Origin: Paenibacillus sp. YN15
Lineage (GTDB): Bacteria > Bacillota > Bacilli > Paenibacillales > NBRC-103111
DNA length: 64,000 nt
Assembly: GCF_003285005.1 (NCBI RefSeq)
Contig: NZ_QMFA01000005.1
Location: forward strand, 202,139-266,138
Direction of reading: 5' to 3'
Each line of letters opens with the position of its first letter. Position 1 is the first letter of the stretch. Shown here piece after piece: positions 32,776 through 43,040 of this stretch. The notes beneath the pieces are model-generated. The model was not told where the DNA came from and ran no database searches. It was given only the letters and a program-made list of their open reading frames with translations. The translations under genes were made by a program, and so were the position numbers.

Positions 32776-35670
32776 ATGCAACATAATCTTAGCGCCTGGC
32801 AAGCCCGGTGGATTTGGGGCGGCAGCGAGGCAAGTCCCCGCAACGAGTGGCGGTGCTTCCGCAAAAGCTTTTTCCATGACCATGCAAACGCCCGTGTAAG
32901 CCTGAAGCTAACCGCCGATTCCCGCTACATTCTGTATGTGAACGGCGTCCGACTTGGAAGGGGCCCTGTCCGTTCATGGCAGTCTGCGCTGGCTTATGAC
33001 GAATATGATCTCACCGGCCTTCTCCTTCCGGGAGCCCGTAATGCCATTGCCGTGCTGGTGAATCATTACGGAATCCCCACCTTCCAATATTTGCGGGGCA
33101 GAGGCGGACTGCTGGTACAATTGGAAACCGGCCGCGGCAATCCGCAGGTTATTCTGGCCACAGACGGGAACTGGAAAACCGCTATATATCAAGGCATGAA
33201 CCCCCTGACCTCGCGGATGTCCTGCCAATTGCCGTTTGTGGAAGCCTTTGATGCACGGCTTCAGGATGAGGAATGGACCGGGTGCGGGTACAATGACGAT
33301 CATTGGGAGCCGGCCGACGAATTGGGGCCTGCGGGAATGGAGCCATGGACAGGGCTTGTTCCCAGGGAAATCCCCATGCTTACGGAGGAGCCCGTTTATC
33401 CTGTGCGGGTGGAGGAAATAAGCCGGGTGCGGCCGCGGACATGGGGGGCCGTGCTGGATCTGCGGAATCATTTTGTTCCCAATAGTCAAAATCATGCCAA
33501 TAATGTGCAGTTTACCGGTTACCTGGCCACTGTCATCCGTATGGAAGGTCCTGCGAAGGCCACCATCGGCATTCCCGACGGCGGGCGGACCTACGGTCCC
33601 ATCAGCCTGAACGGCCGTTGGCTGGAGGAGTCGGCTTACCGCCGGACGATGGGCGAATGTTATCTGGATGTGGAGCTGCCGGCCGGGGATACCCTGCTGA
33701 TGATGGAGCTCCAGGGAACCATTCATGGACACGGCTTTCATTTTGGAGTGGATTGCGACAAGCCTTTCCGACTGCTTTCCCCTCTGGAGGCGGCCGGCGG
33801 AGAAACCGGGATCACACCGTTTATTGGCATCGGTCCCTTCAGCAGCTTCGAGGAGGCGGTGGAGGGCCAAGCCTGGGACCCGGCCCCGGCCGAATATCTC
33901 CGCGCCCGGAGCATTGCCGGACTTGGGGATTTGGAGGCATTCAAGGGGTGGATCAGCCCCTTCCGTAAGGAGCATGTAAACGAAGAGGATCTGTTCGGGC
34001 TGTTTGTCTGGACACCGGAAAGAACCCGCCTGCCGGTGCCTCTTGCTCTGCAGAATGCGGTCATTGCCAATACATCCTCTGCCGAGGTTCCGCTTTTTCC
34101 GGGTGAGGATACGGAATTGGTGATCGACTTTGGCCGGGAATATTCGGGCTATGTGGAATTTGATGTGGAGGCTGCGGAAGGCGCTGTTCTGGATTTTTAC
34201 GGCTTTGAATATATGAAGGACGGCTGGCGCCATCATACCTATCAGTTAGACAACACCATGCGCTATGTGTGCCGGGAGGGCAGGCAGCGCTACTCCTCGC
34301 CCGTCCGCCGCGGCTTCCGCTACTTGGCGGTGGCGGTGCGCAACGCTTCCGGACCGGTCCGGCTGCACCGGGTAAGCCTGCTGCAAAGCAACTACCCCAT
34401 TGCCCAGGTGGGGCGTTTCCATTCCTCGGACCCGATGCTGAACGACATTTGGGAAATCAGCCGCCACACCACCCGCCTGTGTATGGAGGACACCTTCGTG
34501 GATTGCCCGGCATATGAGCAGGTCTTCTGGGTGGGAGACGCACGCAACGAAGCGCTGGTGAACTATTATTTATTTGGCGGAAGCGATATCGTGAAGCGCT
34601 GTCTCAAGCTGGTGCCCGGCTCCCGCTTCCAATCCGACCTGTATGTGGATCAGGTGCCCAGCGGCTGGAACAGCGTAATTCCCAACTGGACCTTCTTCTG
34701 GATTACCGCCTGTGCGGAATATGTGCAGTTTACGGGAGATGCGGATTTCGCTGCGGAAATATACCCCCATGTCCGTTTTACCCTGGATGCTTACCGGCAG
34801 CGGCTGGATGAGCATGGACTGCTGAATATGGAGGGCTGGAACTTCCTGGACTGGGCGCCGCTTGACCAGCCCCGTAACGGAACGGTGGCTCACCAGAATA
34901 TGTTTTTGGTCAAGGCGCTGGAAACCGCCGCTATCCTGGCGGATTACACGGACCCGGCAGCGGGCGGGGAATTGCGCCGGCAAGCGGCCGAGCTGAAGGC
35001 CGCCATCAACCGGCGGCTCTGGGCGGAGGAGAAGCAGGCTTATGTGGATTGCATCCACACCGACGGGGCTTTCTCCGCCGTGTTCAGCATGCAGACCCAG
35101 GTGGCGGCGTTCCTGGCCGGTGTGCCGGATGGGGAGAAGCAGCGGCGGGTGGAGGACATGATCCAGTCCCCGCCGCCGGAGTTTGTCCAGATCGGCAGCC
35201 CCTTTATGTCCTTCTTCTACCACGAGGCGCTGGCCGCCCTGAACCGCTTCGATCTGCTGTTCGCCGATCTGCGCAGCCGGTACAGCGAGATGGTGAATGA
35301 GGAAGCCACCACCTGCTGGGAAACCTATCCCAAGCCGCTGCAGGAACGGGCGCATCCTCTGGAGCTGACCCGCAGCCATTGCCATGCCTGGTCCGCCGGA
35401 CCCGGATATTTCCTGGGCAAATATGTCTTGGGAGTCCGCGGGGAAAACGACGGCTGGAGCCGGATTGCCGTGGAGCCGCAGATCGGCTCCCTGGACTGGG
35501 CCCGCGGCGCAGTGCCCCTGCCCTCCGGCGGGCGGGTGGATGTGTCCTGGCAGGCGGACCGGCAGAACCGCATCATCCGCATCCGGGTGGAAGCGCCTGC
35601 CGGGATTAGCCTCCGGGTAGCCGCCCCCGAGGGTTACACCGCCCAGGTGGAGGAGGTCCGGCTGGGGTAG
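32776..35670 (+). CDS. GH78 family alpha-L-rhamnosidase
   Basis: The 964-residue cytoplasmic enzyme has N-terminal beta-sandwich modules (WIWGGSEASPRNEWRCFRKSF start, typical of GH78), a middle beta domain, an (alpha/alpha)6 barrel from about residue 560 and a C-terminal beta-sandwich. EDTFVDCPAYEQVFWVGDARNEAL carries the conserved acidic residues of the active site; family members often have CPxRE here, and this one has CPAYE. It would release terminal alpha-L-rhamnose from plant polysaccharides or glycosides. The ATG at 32776 follows GGAGGGTGG and is preferred to 32764. Confidence 0.85.
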   Translation: MQHNLSAWQARWIWGGSEASPRNEWRCFRKSFFHDHANARVSLKLTADSRYILYVNGVRLGRGPVRSWQSALAYDEYDLTGLLLPGARNAIAVLVNHYGIPTFQYLRGRGGLLVQLETGRGNPQVILATDGNWKTAIYQGMNPLTSRMSCQLPFVEAFDARLQDEEWTGCGYNDDHWEPADELGPAGMEPWTGLVPREIPMLTEEPVYPVRVEEISRVRPRTWGAVLDLRNHFVPNSQNHANNVQFTGYLATVIRMEGPAKATIGIPDGGRTYGPISLNGRWLEESAYRRTMGECYLDVELPAGDTLLMMELQGTIHGHGFHFGVDCDKPFRLLSPLEAAGGETGITPFIGIGPFSSFEEAVEGQAWDPAPAEYLRARSIAGLGDLEAFKGWISPFRKEHVNEEDLFGLFVWTPERTRLPVPLALQNAVIANTSSAEVPLFPGEDTELVIDFGREYSGYVEFDVEAAEGAVLDFYGFEYMKDGWRHHTYQLDNTMRYVCREGRQRYSSPVRRGFRYLAVAVRNASGPVRLHRVSLLQSNYPIAQVGRFHSSDPMLNDIWEISRHTTRLCMEDTFVDCPAYEQVFWVGDARNEALVNYYLFGGSDIVKRCLKLVPGSRFQSDLYVDQVPSGWNSVIPNWTFFWITACAEYVQFTGDADFAAEIYPHVRFTLDAYRQRLDEHGLLNMEGWNFLDWAPLDQPRNGTVAHQNMFLVKALETAAILADYTDPAAGGELRRQAAELKAAINRRLWAEEKQAYVDCIHTDGAFSAVFSMQTQVAAFLAGVPDGEKQRRVEDMIQSPPPEFVQIGSPFMSFFYHEALAALNRFDLLFADLRSRYSEMVNEEATTCWETYPKPLQERAHPLELTRSHCHAWSAGPGYFLGKYVLGVRGENDGWSRIAVEPQIGSLDWARGAVPLPSGGRVDVSWQADRQNRIIRIRVEAPAGISLRVAAPEGYTAQVEEVRLG

Positions 35671-35727
35671 CTTGGACTGGGCAGGGATGAGCCGGAATCC
35701 TCTCCCTGCGCCAGTACCGGCAGCTTC

Positions 35728-35771
35728 AACAACAAAGAGAGAGGCGCATCGCAGCCTCTCTCTTTGTTGTT
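35728..35771. terminator. Bidirectional terminator between the rhamnosidase and permease genes
   Basis: A perfect 18-bp stem (AACAACAAAGAGAGAGGC and its complement) around an 8-base loop, with T-rich ends in both directions, separates convergent genes. Confidence 0.9.
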
Positions 35772-35804
35772 CCGTTACTGCGTAACCGTTGTCGCCTGTT
35801 AACG

Positions 35805-37205
35805 CTAGGACCGGTTCAATGTGCTGTGCCGGTACCCGTAAAGGAAGTAGATGCACAGGCCGATGACCAGCCAGACCAAGAAGGCCACCCAGGTGAACAG
35901 CTCCAACTGGAGCATCAGGTAACCGCAGGAGAGCACGCTCAGGCTGGAGATCAGCGGCACACAGGGAACCCGGAAGCCGCGCCGGAGCTCCGGCTGGGTA
36001 CGGCGCATAACCCATACGCCAAGGGATACCACGGAGAAGGCAAACAGCGTGCCGATGCTGGTCAGACTGGCCAGGCGGCCCAACGGGATAAAGCCTGCAA
36101 TCACCGTCACGGCTGCACAGATCATCCACGTGCTCACCGCCGGCGTTTGGGTTTTGCGGTTCATGCGGGACAGAATGCCCGGCAGCAAACCATCCCGGGA
36201 CATGGCATAGAACAGCCGGGATTGGCCGAACAGCAGCACCAGCAGCACGGTGGTAATCCCGGCAATGGCGCCAAGGGACAACAGGCCGGCCGCCCAATCC
36301 TGGCCGATGTATTCCAGGGCAAAGGCTACAGGGTTCTTGACATTAAGCTGCGTATAAGGGACAATTCCCGTCAGAACCAGGGATACAACCACATAAAGCA
36401 GCGTGCAGATGGCCAGGGACGAAATAATCCCAATCGGCATGTCCCGCTGAGGATTGCGGACCTCCTCCGCGGCTGTGGATACACTGTCAAAACCAATGTA
36501 AGCGAAGAAGATGGCGCTGGCGCCGGAAGCGACCCCCTGGAAGCCGAAGGGCATAAAGGGAGTCCAGTTGCTTGGTTTCACGTACCAAACCCCAATGACG
36601 ATAAACAGCAGCACCACAGCAATTTTGATGACAACCATAAAGGTGTTGAACCGGGCGGTTTCCTTGACGCCCCGGGTGAGCAGGAAGCCGATCAGGAGAA
36701 TAATCAGCGCTGCCGGAAGATCGAAGTAGGTGCCGTTGGCCGGATCGAAGGCGTTTGAAAGGGCATGGGGAACATGCAGCCCAAAGCCGCTTAAGAGACT
36801 CTGGAAATAACCCGACCAGCCGCTGGCGACGGCGGATGCGGCCACCCCGTATTCCAAAATCAAATCCCAGCCCAAAATCCATGCCAAAAGCTCGCCAAAA
36901 GCGGCGTAGCTGTAAGTATAAGCGCTTCCTGCCGCAGGAACGGTGGAAGCAAACTCCGAATAGCACAAAGCTGCGAACACACAGGCAATTCCCGCAATAA
37001 TAAAGGACAAGACCAAAGCGGGCCCGGCATGCTCCGCCGCCGCCACGCCGGTGATTACAAAAATACCCGTACCGATAATGCAGCCCACACCCAGCATCGC
37101 CAGATCAAAGGCTCCCAACGACTTGCTCAGCCCCACGCTGCCGGAATGCCCCCCGTGATCTGCACCGAGCAAAGTCGCAACACTTTTCCTCCGAAACAAA
37201 TTCAT
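35805..37205 (-). CDS. APC-superfamily amino acid permease (YfnA/CAT-like)
   Basis: The 466-residue protein has about 12 to 14 membrane helices. GVGCIIGTGIFVITGVAAAEHAGPALVLSF is the conserved first helix of the cationic amino acid transporter branch. FAYIGFDSVSTAAEEVRNPQRDMPIGI is the family motif after helix 6. The substrate is not certain. The start at 37205 matches the N-terminus expected for YfnA-like proteins; 37223 is also possible. Confidence 0.88.
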   Translation of the reverse strand: MNLFRRKSVATLLGADHGGHSGSVGLSKSLGAFDLAMLGVGCIIGTGIFVITGVAAAEHAGPALVLSFIIAGIACVFAALCYSEFASTVPAAGSAYTYSYAAFGELLAWILGWDLILEYGVAASAVASGWSGYFQSLLSGFGLHVPHALSNAFDPANGTYFDLPAALIILLIGFLLTRGVKETARFNTFMVVIKIAVVLLFIVIGVWYVKPSNWTPFMPFGFQGVASGASAIFFAYIGFDSVSTAAEEVRNPQRDMPIGIISSLAICTLLYVVVSLVLTGIVPYTQLNVKNPVAFALEYIGQDWAAGLLSLGAIAGITTVLLVLLFGQSRLFYAMSRDGLLPGILSRMNRKTQTPAVSTWMICAAVTVIAGFIPLGRLASLTSIGTLFAFSVVSLGVWVMRRTQPELRRGFRVPCVPLISSLSVLSCGYLMLQLELFTWVAFLVWLVIGLCIYFLYGYRHSTLNRS

Positions 37206-37436
37206 GCTGTCCGCACTCTCCATCCATTCAACGTTTCAATGCTTTACCCTGTTAAACCAAATCTGACATCCTTTGTTATCTTCTATTAAACATAGGTCAA
37301 TATTCTGTGACTTTTATCACATCTCCTGCCTATTTATTTATTATTCACATATTGGTCAATTAATTAGGACATCACTTCCAGTGTTCCCTAATTCATGCTC
37401 TCTATGAATGAATGGATCGATGCAGGCAATGAGGGC

Positions 37437-37481
37437 AAAAAAAGACACATCCTTATAGATGTGCCGTTCCGAAAGGATGTG
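37437..37481 (-). terminator. Terminator of the oligosaccharide importer operon
   Basis: CACATCC and GGATGTG arms flank a 22-base loop and are followed by T7 on the minus strand, right after the last permease gene. Confidence 0.7.
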
Positions 37482-37482
37482 C

Positions 37483-38361
37483 CTATCCTTTGATCGCCCC
37501 GATCATGACCCCTTTGACAAAATACTTTTGCAGGAAGGGGTACACCAGCAGAAGAGGAACCAGCATAACCACAACCCCCGCCGACCGGATGGATTCCGGT
37601 GTGATCAGTTGTTGGGCCTCCTCCGGGCTGATATTGTTCAGGCTTTGCAGCAGGGACTGGTTGGCCACCATGCTCTGCACCAGCACCGACAGGTTGTATT
37701 TGGCCGTCGAATTGATATTAATAAGCAGGCTCTGGAAGGCATTCCAGTATCCCACGCCGTAGAAAAGAGTCAGAGTGGCCAGCACCGGCAGGGACAGGGG
37801 CAGCACGATCCGGGCCAAAAGACGCCATTCGCTGCAGCCGTCCATCTCGGCAGCCTCATAAAGCTCCTCGGGGATATTTTCAAAGAAGGATTTCAGAACC
37901 ATCATGTTGTAGGCGCTGACCAATCCCGGCAGCCACAGGGCCCAATACGTATCCAGAATGCCAAGCGCGCGATTCACCAGAAACCCGGGAATCAACGGAA
38001 CCCCCATCAGCATGGTGAATACGATGGCCAGCGTCAGAAACCGTCTGGCGTAGAAGTACTTCCGGGCCAGCGGATAGGCGGCCAGAATGGTAAAGACCAT
38101 GCTGAACAGGACGCCGCCCGCAGTAATGATCACACTGTTCTGGAAGCTGCGGATAATGGGTGTGCCCTTGATCAGGGTTTCGTATGACTCCAGTGTAAAC
38201 TCCACCGGGAATATGCCCACGTTTCCGCTGGCAATGGCCCCGTAGCTGCTGAAGGAAAGGGACACGATATTCATCAGGGGAAGCAGGCAGCTCAAGGCGG
38301 CCAAAATCAGCAGACAATTGTTGACGATATAAAAAATTCGTTCGCCTCTTGTCATTTTCAT
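37483..38361 (-). CDS. Carbohydrate ABC transporter permease (YtcP/LplC-like)
   Basis: The 292-residue permease has six helices and the EAA loop (EAAEMDGCSEWRLLARIVLPLSLPVLATL). The C-terminus ends in KGVMIGAIKG, typical of this CUT1 subgroup. It pairs with the permease encoded 16 bases upstream. No ATPase gene is present; such systems usually share MsmX. The ribosome site AAAGGAG precedes the ATG. Confidence 0.92.
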   Translation of the reverse strand: MKMTRGERIFYIVNNCLLILAALSCLLPLMNIVSLSFSSYGAIASGNVGIFPVEFTLESYETLIKGTPIIRSFQNSVIITAGGVLFSMVFTILAAYPLARKYFYARRFLTLAIVFTMLMGVPLIPGFLVNRALGILDTYWALWLPGLVSAYNMMVLKSFFENIPEELYEAAEMDGCSEWRLLARIVLPLSLPVLATLTLFYGVGYWNAFQSLLININSTAKYNLSVLVQSMVANQSLLQSLNNISPEEAQQLITPESIRSAGVVVMLVPLLLVYPFLQKYFVKGVMIGAIKG

Positions 38362-38377
38362 AGCGGGTAAGCTCCTT

Positions 38378-39358
38378 TCACCACAGGGATTGGTTGAATT
38401 TGCGGGCCAGCTGGTTCGCGGTGAGCACCAGAGTGAAGCCGATCACCGACTCAAACAGTCCCATAGCGGTGGTTATGCTGTACAGGCCGCTTTGAATGCC
38501 GATGGTGAAAATGTAGGTGCTGATCACATTGGACACATCGGAGACAACAGCGTTCTGAAGGTTGTACACCTGATCGAAGCCAACCTCCATGATCCGTCCC
38601 ATGGACAGAATGGACATCAGCGTAATAATGGGGAGAATGCCGGGCAAGGTCACATGCCAGATTTGCTTCAGCTTGCCGGCTCCGTCCAGCGCTGCGGATT
38701 CATACAGGTGGGGATCGATGCCGCCCACTGCCGCCAAATAGATGATGGCGCTGAAGCCGGCCTCCTTCCAGATGCCCGAGCCGAAGAAAATGGCCAGCCA
38801 TGAGCCGGTTTGGTACAGGAAGGTGATCGGCTCGCCGCCCAGCTTGACGATCAGGGCGTTGATGGCCCCGGCCTGGGTGCCGAACAGCGTAACCACGATG
38901 CCGCCGATAATAACCCAGGAGAAAAAGTGGGGCATGTACAAAAGCGTCTGCACCGTTTTCTTCAGCCACGTTTTCCTGACCTCATTGAGCATCACCGCAA
39001 TCAGAATCGGGAACGGAAAGCCGATGATGATAGAAAGCAGGCTGATCATAAAGGTGTTCCGGATGATCAGGATGGTCTGGGGGTTGCTGAAGATCATGCG
39101 GAAATTGTCCAGACCGGCCCAGGGGCTGCCCAGCACCCCCTGAACCAGATTGTAATTCTTGAAGGCTATAATATTGCCCAGCATAGGAACATATTTGAAG
39201 GTAATGAAAAAAACAGCAACCGGCAAAAACATCAGGAGAAGGGGCAGATTCCGCCGCAGCCGTCCGCCGCCCCGTCTTTTTACGGAAATGCCGATCTTCT
39301 TGCTTACCGCCCCGCGGGCATTGGTTTGTATGATTTCATTCGCGCTTGATTTCATCAT
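38378..39358 (-). CDS. Carbohydrate ABC transporter permease (YteP/LplB-like)
   Basis: The 326-residue protein has a basic N-terminus (VKRRGGGRLRRNLPLLLMFLPVAVFF), six helices and an EAA loop (ESAALDGAGKLKQIWHVTLPGILPIITLM). It is the larger partner of the two CUT1 permeases, as in the B. subtilis YtcQ-YteP-YtcP pectin-oligosaccharide importer. Its ATG overlaps the stop of the preceding gene (ATGA), so its translation is coupled to that enzyme. Confidence 0.92.
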   Translation of the reverse strand: MMKSSANEIIQTNARGAVSKKIGISVKRRGGGRLRRNLPLLLMFLPVAVFFITFKYVPMLGNIIAFKNYNLVQGVLGSPWAGLDNFRMIFSNPQTILIIRNTFMISLLSIIIGFPFPILIAVMLNEVRKTWLKKTVQTLLYMPHFFSWVIIGGIVVTLFGTQAGAINALIVKLGGEPITFLYQTGSWLAIFFGSGIWKEAGFSAIIYLAAVGGIDPHLYESAALDGAGKLKQIWHVTLPGILPIITLMSILSMGRIMEVGFDQVYNLQNAVVSDVSNVISTYIFTIGIQSGLYSITTAMGLFESVIGFTLVLTANQLARKFNQSLW

Positions 39359-41214
39359 TCCGCTCCTTTCGGGACCGCTGCAGGAGCGGAAATCTCCCAG
39401 CTAGTAAAGTCCCACCGTATCCCGCCGCACCCCGGCTTGCATGACATCACTCCGCTGCCCAGGTCCGAATGAAGATGCCGGTTGTCCAGCAAGGGCCAGC
39501 TTTCGTAATCCACGTCCTCATCATTAACCTGCCTTGCCCCGTCATATTGGATAAACAGCTTATCCCCTCCGGGCACGATGAAGGAAACTGCCGGCCGGCT
39601 GCCCTCCAGCTCCGCTTGGATATCCGTTTCCTCCAGAACCCGTCTGCGGAAGCCTGCCAGCTCCAAGTGAATCCGGACGCTCTCTGCGGCTTGCTGCCTG
39701 TCCCGCTCCGCCCTGTCGGGTTCGGCCGTTACCACAAGCACTGCATTCCGCAGCCCTTTGCTGCGCATTCTGTCTTCCCCCGCTGCCTCTGTCCAGGTCC
39801 ACGGGCTCAAGGTTTTGAAGGCAAACAGAACCGTGCCTCCATGAACAAATGTCCAGCCTTCCCCTTCCTCCAGCAATTGGACCGCTGCAGGATCAATAAA
39901 CCCGTCTATATAAGGATCACGGTCCGAGGCAAAGGGCTGTCGGGGACCGTACTTATAGCTTTCGCCGGAAGGAATGCAGTACAGCGCCACAAGCGCTCCT
40001 TTGTGCTGAAGCACCTGCTCGTAAGGGGATGAGCCCAGCCATTTGCCCACATAATCCTCGGTTTCATAACCGAAATCCGGGCAAGGATGAGTGAAAAAGA
40101 AGGTGCTCCGGTGAGCGTCCGCGTCCCATACCAGGGACCAGCGCCTCATTTGGCCCGACCAGACAATATCTCCCTGGCTGCCGTCCCACATGCTTCCCAG
40201 GGTGTAGCCCGGCGCCGCCCAGTTGACCTTGCGCACGCCCCGGCGGCTGATATAGCCGTAGCCTTTGGAGCGGCCGTTGCCCGCTTGATGGGTCAAATGC
40301 CCGTCATGGGGCTCTTCCTCCGCCGCAGCGGCATCATGGGTTTCCCGGTGGAGGAAGGATACCTCCCGTTCCCGGGCCGCCGCCACCAGCACATCGGGGG
40401 CACGGTAGCCCGATAAGGCCAGAATGGAGCTGTAATGGGGCTCTCCCAGGGAAAAGTCCGGTTCCCGTCCGCCAAAATACAGCCAGGAGGAAGCAATCCC
40501 GCCCTCTGCCGCTCCATGCTCATTGGTGGGATGATAATCCCGGGAATGGGCTCCGGTGAAGCGCCCGTTCAGCCATTCCCCCGCCGTGTTTGCCAAATAC
40601 CAGTCCATCATCATTCCCGCCTGCTTGGCAAGCCTGGGGTCTTCCGAAAAATCGTACAAGCTGGCCACAGCCGTGAGGTAAAACACACAATATGTGGTGG
40701 AATCGAATTCACCCTGCCCGTAGCGGACAACCCGTGAGAAGTAGCGCTCCAGATACGAGACGCACCGATCCTTGATTTCCGCCGCGAGGCTCCAATCCGG
40801 CCAGCGCTGCGCAGCCAGATACCCTGCCGCCGCATGCATGATCCGGTGATTCTCCGTGCCGCCCTCCAGCCGGTAATGGTCCTTGGCAATAAGATAAGTC
40901 TTGATGCTGCCGGCCAGCTCCTCACTCATTTGTCCGCCGAAGCGGTACAGGCAATCCACCAGCCCGTGACGGACAAACATCGATTCTCCTCCGGGATCCT
41001 TGCAAACCTCTGCCAGTCTATCCATCGCCCAGTCTGCATCCATCCCCAAGCCGAGTCTGCCGATAACCAGAAAAACATTCCTTCTGGACCGGTCCCAGTC
41101 CGGCACCGCAAGCCCGGGCAGTTTCTCCAGAAGATGCCGCGCCCGCTTGCGGAACTGCTCTTCCAGCGCTGCATCCAGCGACAGTATTGCCCTTTCCCCA
41201 TGCGTATTCATCAT
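39355..41214 (-). CDS. Predicted (alpha/alpha)-toroid polysaccharide-active enzyme, lyase-like
   Basis: The 619-residue protein has no signal peptide. Its N-terminal half is helical (about 20-330) with GGTENHRIMHAAAGYLAAQRWPD and FTGAHSRDYHPTNEH, His- and Asn-bearing stretches like those in toroid-fold lyases and hydrolases. The C-terminal half is beta-rich. I could not place it in a named family, and the catalytic residues are guesses. It lies between the importer's binding protein and first permease and is coupled to the latter, so it probably acts inside the cell on the imported oligosaccharide. GGAG precedes the ATG at 41214. Confidence 0.6.
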   Translation of the reverse strand: MMNTHGERAILSLDAALEEQFRKRARHLLEKLPGLAVPDWDRSRRNVFLVIGRLGLGMDADWAMDRLAEVCKDPGGESMFVRHGLVDCLYRFGGQMSEELAGSIKTYLIAKDHYRLEGGTENHRIMHAAAGYLAAQRWPDWSLAAEIKDRCVSYLERYFSRVVRYGQGEFDSTTYCVFYLTAVASLYDFSEDPRLAKQAGMMMDWYLANTAGEWLNGRFTGAHSRDYHPTNEHGAAEGGIASSWLYFGGREPDFSLGEPHYSSILALSGYRAPDVLVAAAREREVSFLHRETHDAAAAEEEPHDGHLTHQAGNGRSKGYGYISRRGVRKVNWAAPGYTLGSMWDGSQGDIVWSGQMRRWSLVWDADAHRSTFFFTHPCPDFGYETEDYVGKWLGSSPYEQVLQHKGALVALYCIPSGESYKYGPRQPFASDRDPYIDGFIDPAAVQLLEEGEGWTFVHGGTVLFAFKTLSPWTWTEAAGEDRMRSKGLRNAVLVVTAEPDRAERDRQQAAESVRIHLELAGFRRRVLEETDIQAELEGSRPAVSFIVPGGDKLFIQYDGARQVNDEDVDYESWPLLDNRHLHSDLGSGVMSCKPGCGGIRWDFTSWEISAPAAVPKGAE

Positions 41215-41354
41215 ACTCACTCCGTTTCCGTTCTTTACGCCTGTGCCGTTCTGCCTGCGCTTGAAGCACCCGGAAGAACCGGCCGGCAGGCGGAAGGTCT
41301 CCCCTCCCCCTGCCGACTTGGCCCCATCCGCGGAATGCCCCGGGCAAGCTTTTT

Positions 41355-43040
41355 TTATTTCTTCAGCATTTTCTCCGCCTCTGCACCGAATTCATAAAGA
41401 TCCTTCAGCATGAAGGCTGTATCCTTGTTGGCGCTGTACCACTTGGCATAGAACTCATCCACCTTGACGCCGCCGGCGGCCTCCCAGGTTTTCTTCGAGG
41501 CGTCCAGCGCCTGCTGGGCCGTGAAGGACTTGCCGCTGACAATGGCCTTCAGCCAGTTGTCCTTGATTTGCTGCTCCACATTTTTGCTCACCATGGTCAG
41601 ATCGGCAGGCAGCACAGGCAGATATTCCGGCTTCAGGGTAGGAATCGGGCGGTCCTTGCTCACGTACGCGGCGTTGGCGTCATCAGAAAGCTTCAGCAAA
41701 GCCGTTTGCGTATCATTTTTCGGCTTAAATGTTGTATTTCCCCACAGAAGGGTGGAGCTCATCATGGCCAAGTCGCCGGTGTACGAGGCCTCAATTTTAT
41801 TCTTCTCCGCATCGATGGTTTCCGGCACGCCATCGCTGTTGCGCTTCCAGTGAACACCCTCCAGCCCTTTGGAAACAGTAAGGGAAACATCGGGCTTAAT
41901 CATAAAATCGATATATTCCATAACCGCTTTTTGATCCTTGGCCTTGGCATTCACAATGCCCACCATCTGGATTGGGCTGGAGATAACAGGACTGAATTGT
42001 CCGTATTGGGTAGACGGAAGGGGAAGAATCGCCAGCTTCATGTCCGGAGCATTTTGCTTAAGGGTGTCATAATCCTTTTCTCCGATGCTGGTGTCAAGAC
42101 TGCCTTGGTACAGATAGATGCCCAGCTTGCCGCTCAGGAAATCCTGCTTGGCCTTTTCACCATTCTTGTCCGCTAGGAAGTCCTTATCAACGATACCGGC
42201 GTCAAACAACTTCTTTTGGAAGTCTACAGAGGCGGCCAGTCGGTCCCACTCGTGAATAAAGTTATTTCCGTCCACCCGCCAGGCCACTTCCCCGTACCCG
42301 AACATGTGGCCAATGATGGAGAAGGCATTGCCGCTCAGGTTCACACCGAAGGTATCCTTCTTGCCGTTGCCGTCCGGGTCCTGCTCGGTAAAGGCTTTGG
42401 CCACAGTGAACAGCTCGTCGGCAGTTTTGGGAGTGGACAGCTTCAGCTTATCCAGCCAGTCCTGACGGATAAAGATAGCATGGCCGGACACCAGCCTCGA
42501 AACCTTGCCGATTTCATACAACTTGCCGTCATCCTTGGTCCCGAGCTTCTTCAATTGGGGGAACTGCTTCATCAGATCCTTATAGGTGGTGCTGTATTTC
42601 TCCACCATATCGTCAATGGGCGCCAGCAGCTTTTGGCTGTACCACAGATTACGGTAGCCGGTATCATATTCCAGAATAAGGTCGGGAGCGCTGTTGCTGG
42701 CAAACAGGGTGTTCAGCTTCTGCAGGGATTCCCAGCGGGGAACCGTAACATATTGCACATCCACAGGGCCGTTCTTGTTGATCCACTCCGTCCAGCGGTT
42801 TTTGTCCCAATTGCCTTCTTGGGGAGGAATGTTGTTGCGGTCGTAGACGGTAGCCGTAATTTTGCCTCTTACCGCAGCGGACGGCGCCGTCGATGCGGCG
42901 GTTGCAGAAGCGCCTGCAGTGGGGCTTGTGCTGTTGGTTGCGTTTGAATCATTGCTGCCGCAGCCGGCCAGAAGCAATCCTGCCGCTGTCACCATTACCG
43001 CGCCGCCTTGTGCTTTCTTCATCCAATTTTGCTTTGCCAT
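41355..43040 (-). CDS. Carbohydrate ABC transporter substrate-binding lipoprotein
   Basis: The 561-residue protein starts with a lipoprotein signal ending LLLAGC (Cys27), then a Ser/Thr/Ala-rich linker and a large extracellular solute-binding fold of the LplA/YtcQ type: EWINKNGPVDVQYVTVPRWESLQKLNTLFASNSAPDLILEY. Length suits binders of large oligosaccharides. It is the first gene of the importer operon; the next gene starts 140 bases on. A cre-like palindrome (TAAAGCGCTTA) lies at about 43084-43094, 45 bases before the ATG, which could mean carbon catabolite control, but its outer bases match the consensus poorly. Confidence 0.9.
   Translation of the reverse strand: MAKQNWMKKAQGGAVMVTAAGLLLAGCGSNDSNATNSTSPTAGASATAASTAPSAAVRGKITATVYDRNNIPPQEGNWDKNRWTEWINKNGPVDVQYVTVPRWESLQKLNTLFASNSAPDLILEYDTGYRNLWYSQKLLAPIDDMVEKYSTTYKDLMKQFPQLKKLGTKDDGKLYEIGKVSRLVSGHAIFIRQDWLDKLKLSTPKTADELFTVAKAFTEQDPDGNGKKDTFGVNLSGNAFSIIGHMFGYGEVAWRVDGNNFIHEWDRLAASVDFQKKLFDAGIVDKDFLADKNGEKAKQDFLSGKLGIYLYQGSLDTSIGEKDYDTLKQNAPDMKLAILPLPSTQYGQFSPVISSPIQMVGIVNAKAKDQKAVMEYIDFMIKPDVSLTVSKGLEGVHWKRNSDGVPETIDAEKNKIEASYTGDLAMMSSTLLWGNTTFKPKNDTQTALLKLSDDANAAYVSKDRPIPTLKPEYLPVLPADLTMVSKNVEQQIKDNWLKAIVSGKSFTAQQALDASKKTWEAAGGVKVDEFYAKWYSANKDTAFMLKDLYEFGAEAEKMLKK

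Noticed and set aside
34570..36297. A 575-codon minus-strand open frame
   Set aside because: It runs antisense through the rhamnosidase gene, across a strong terminator and into the permease gene in another frame.
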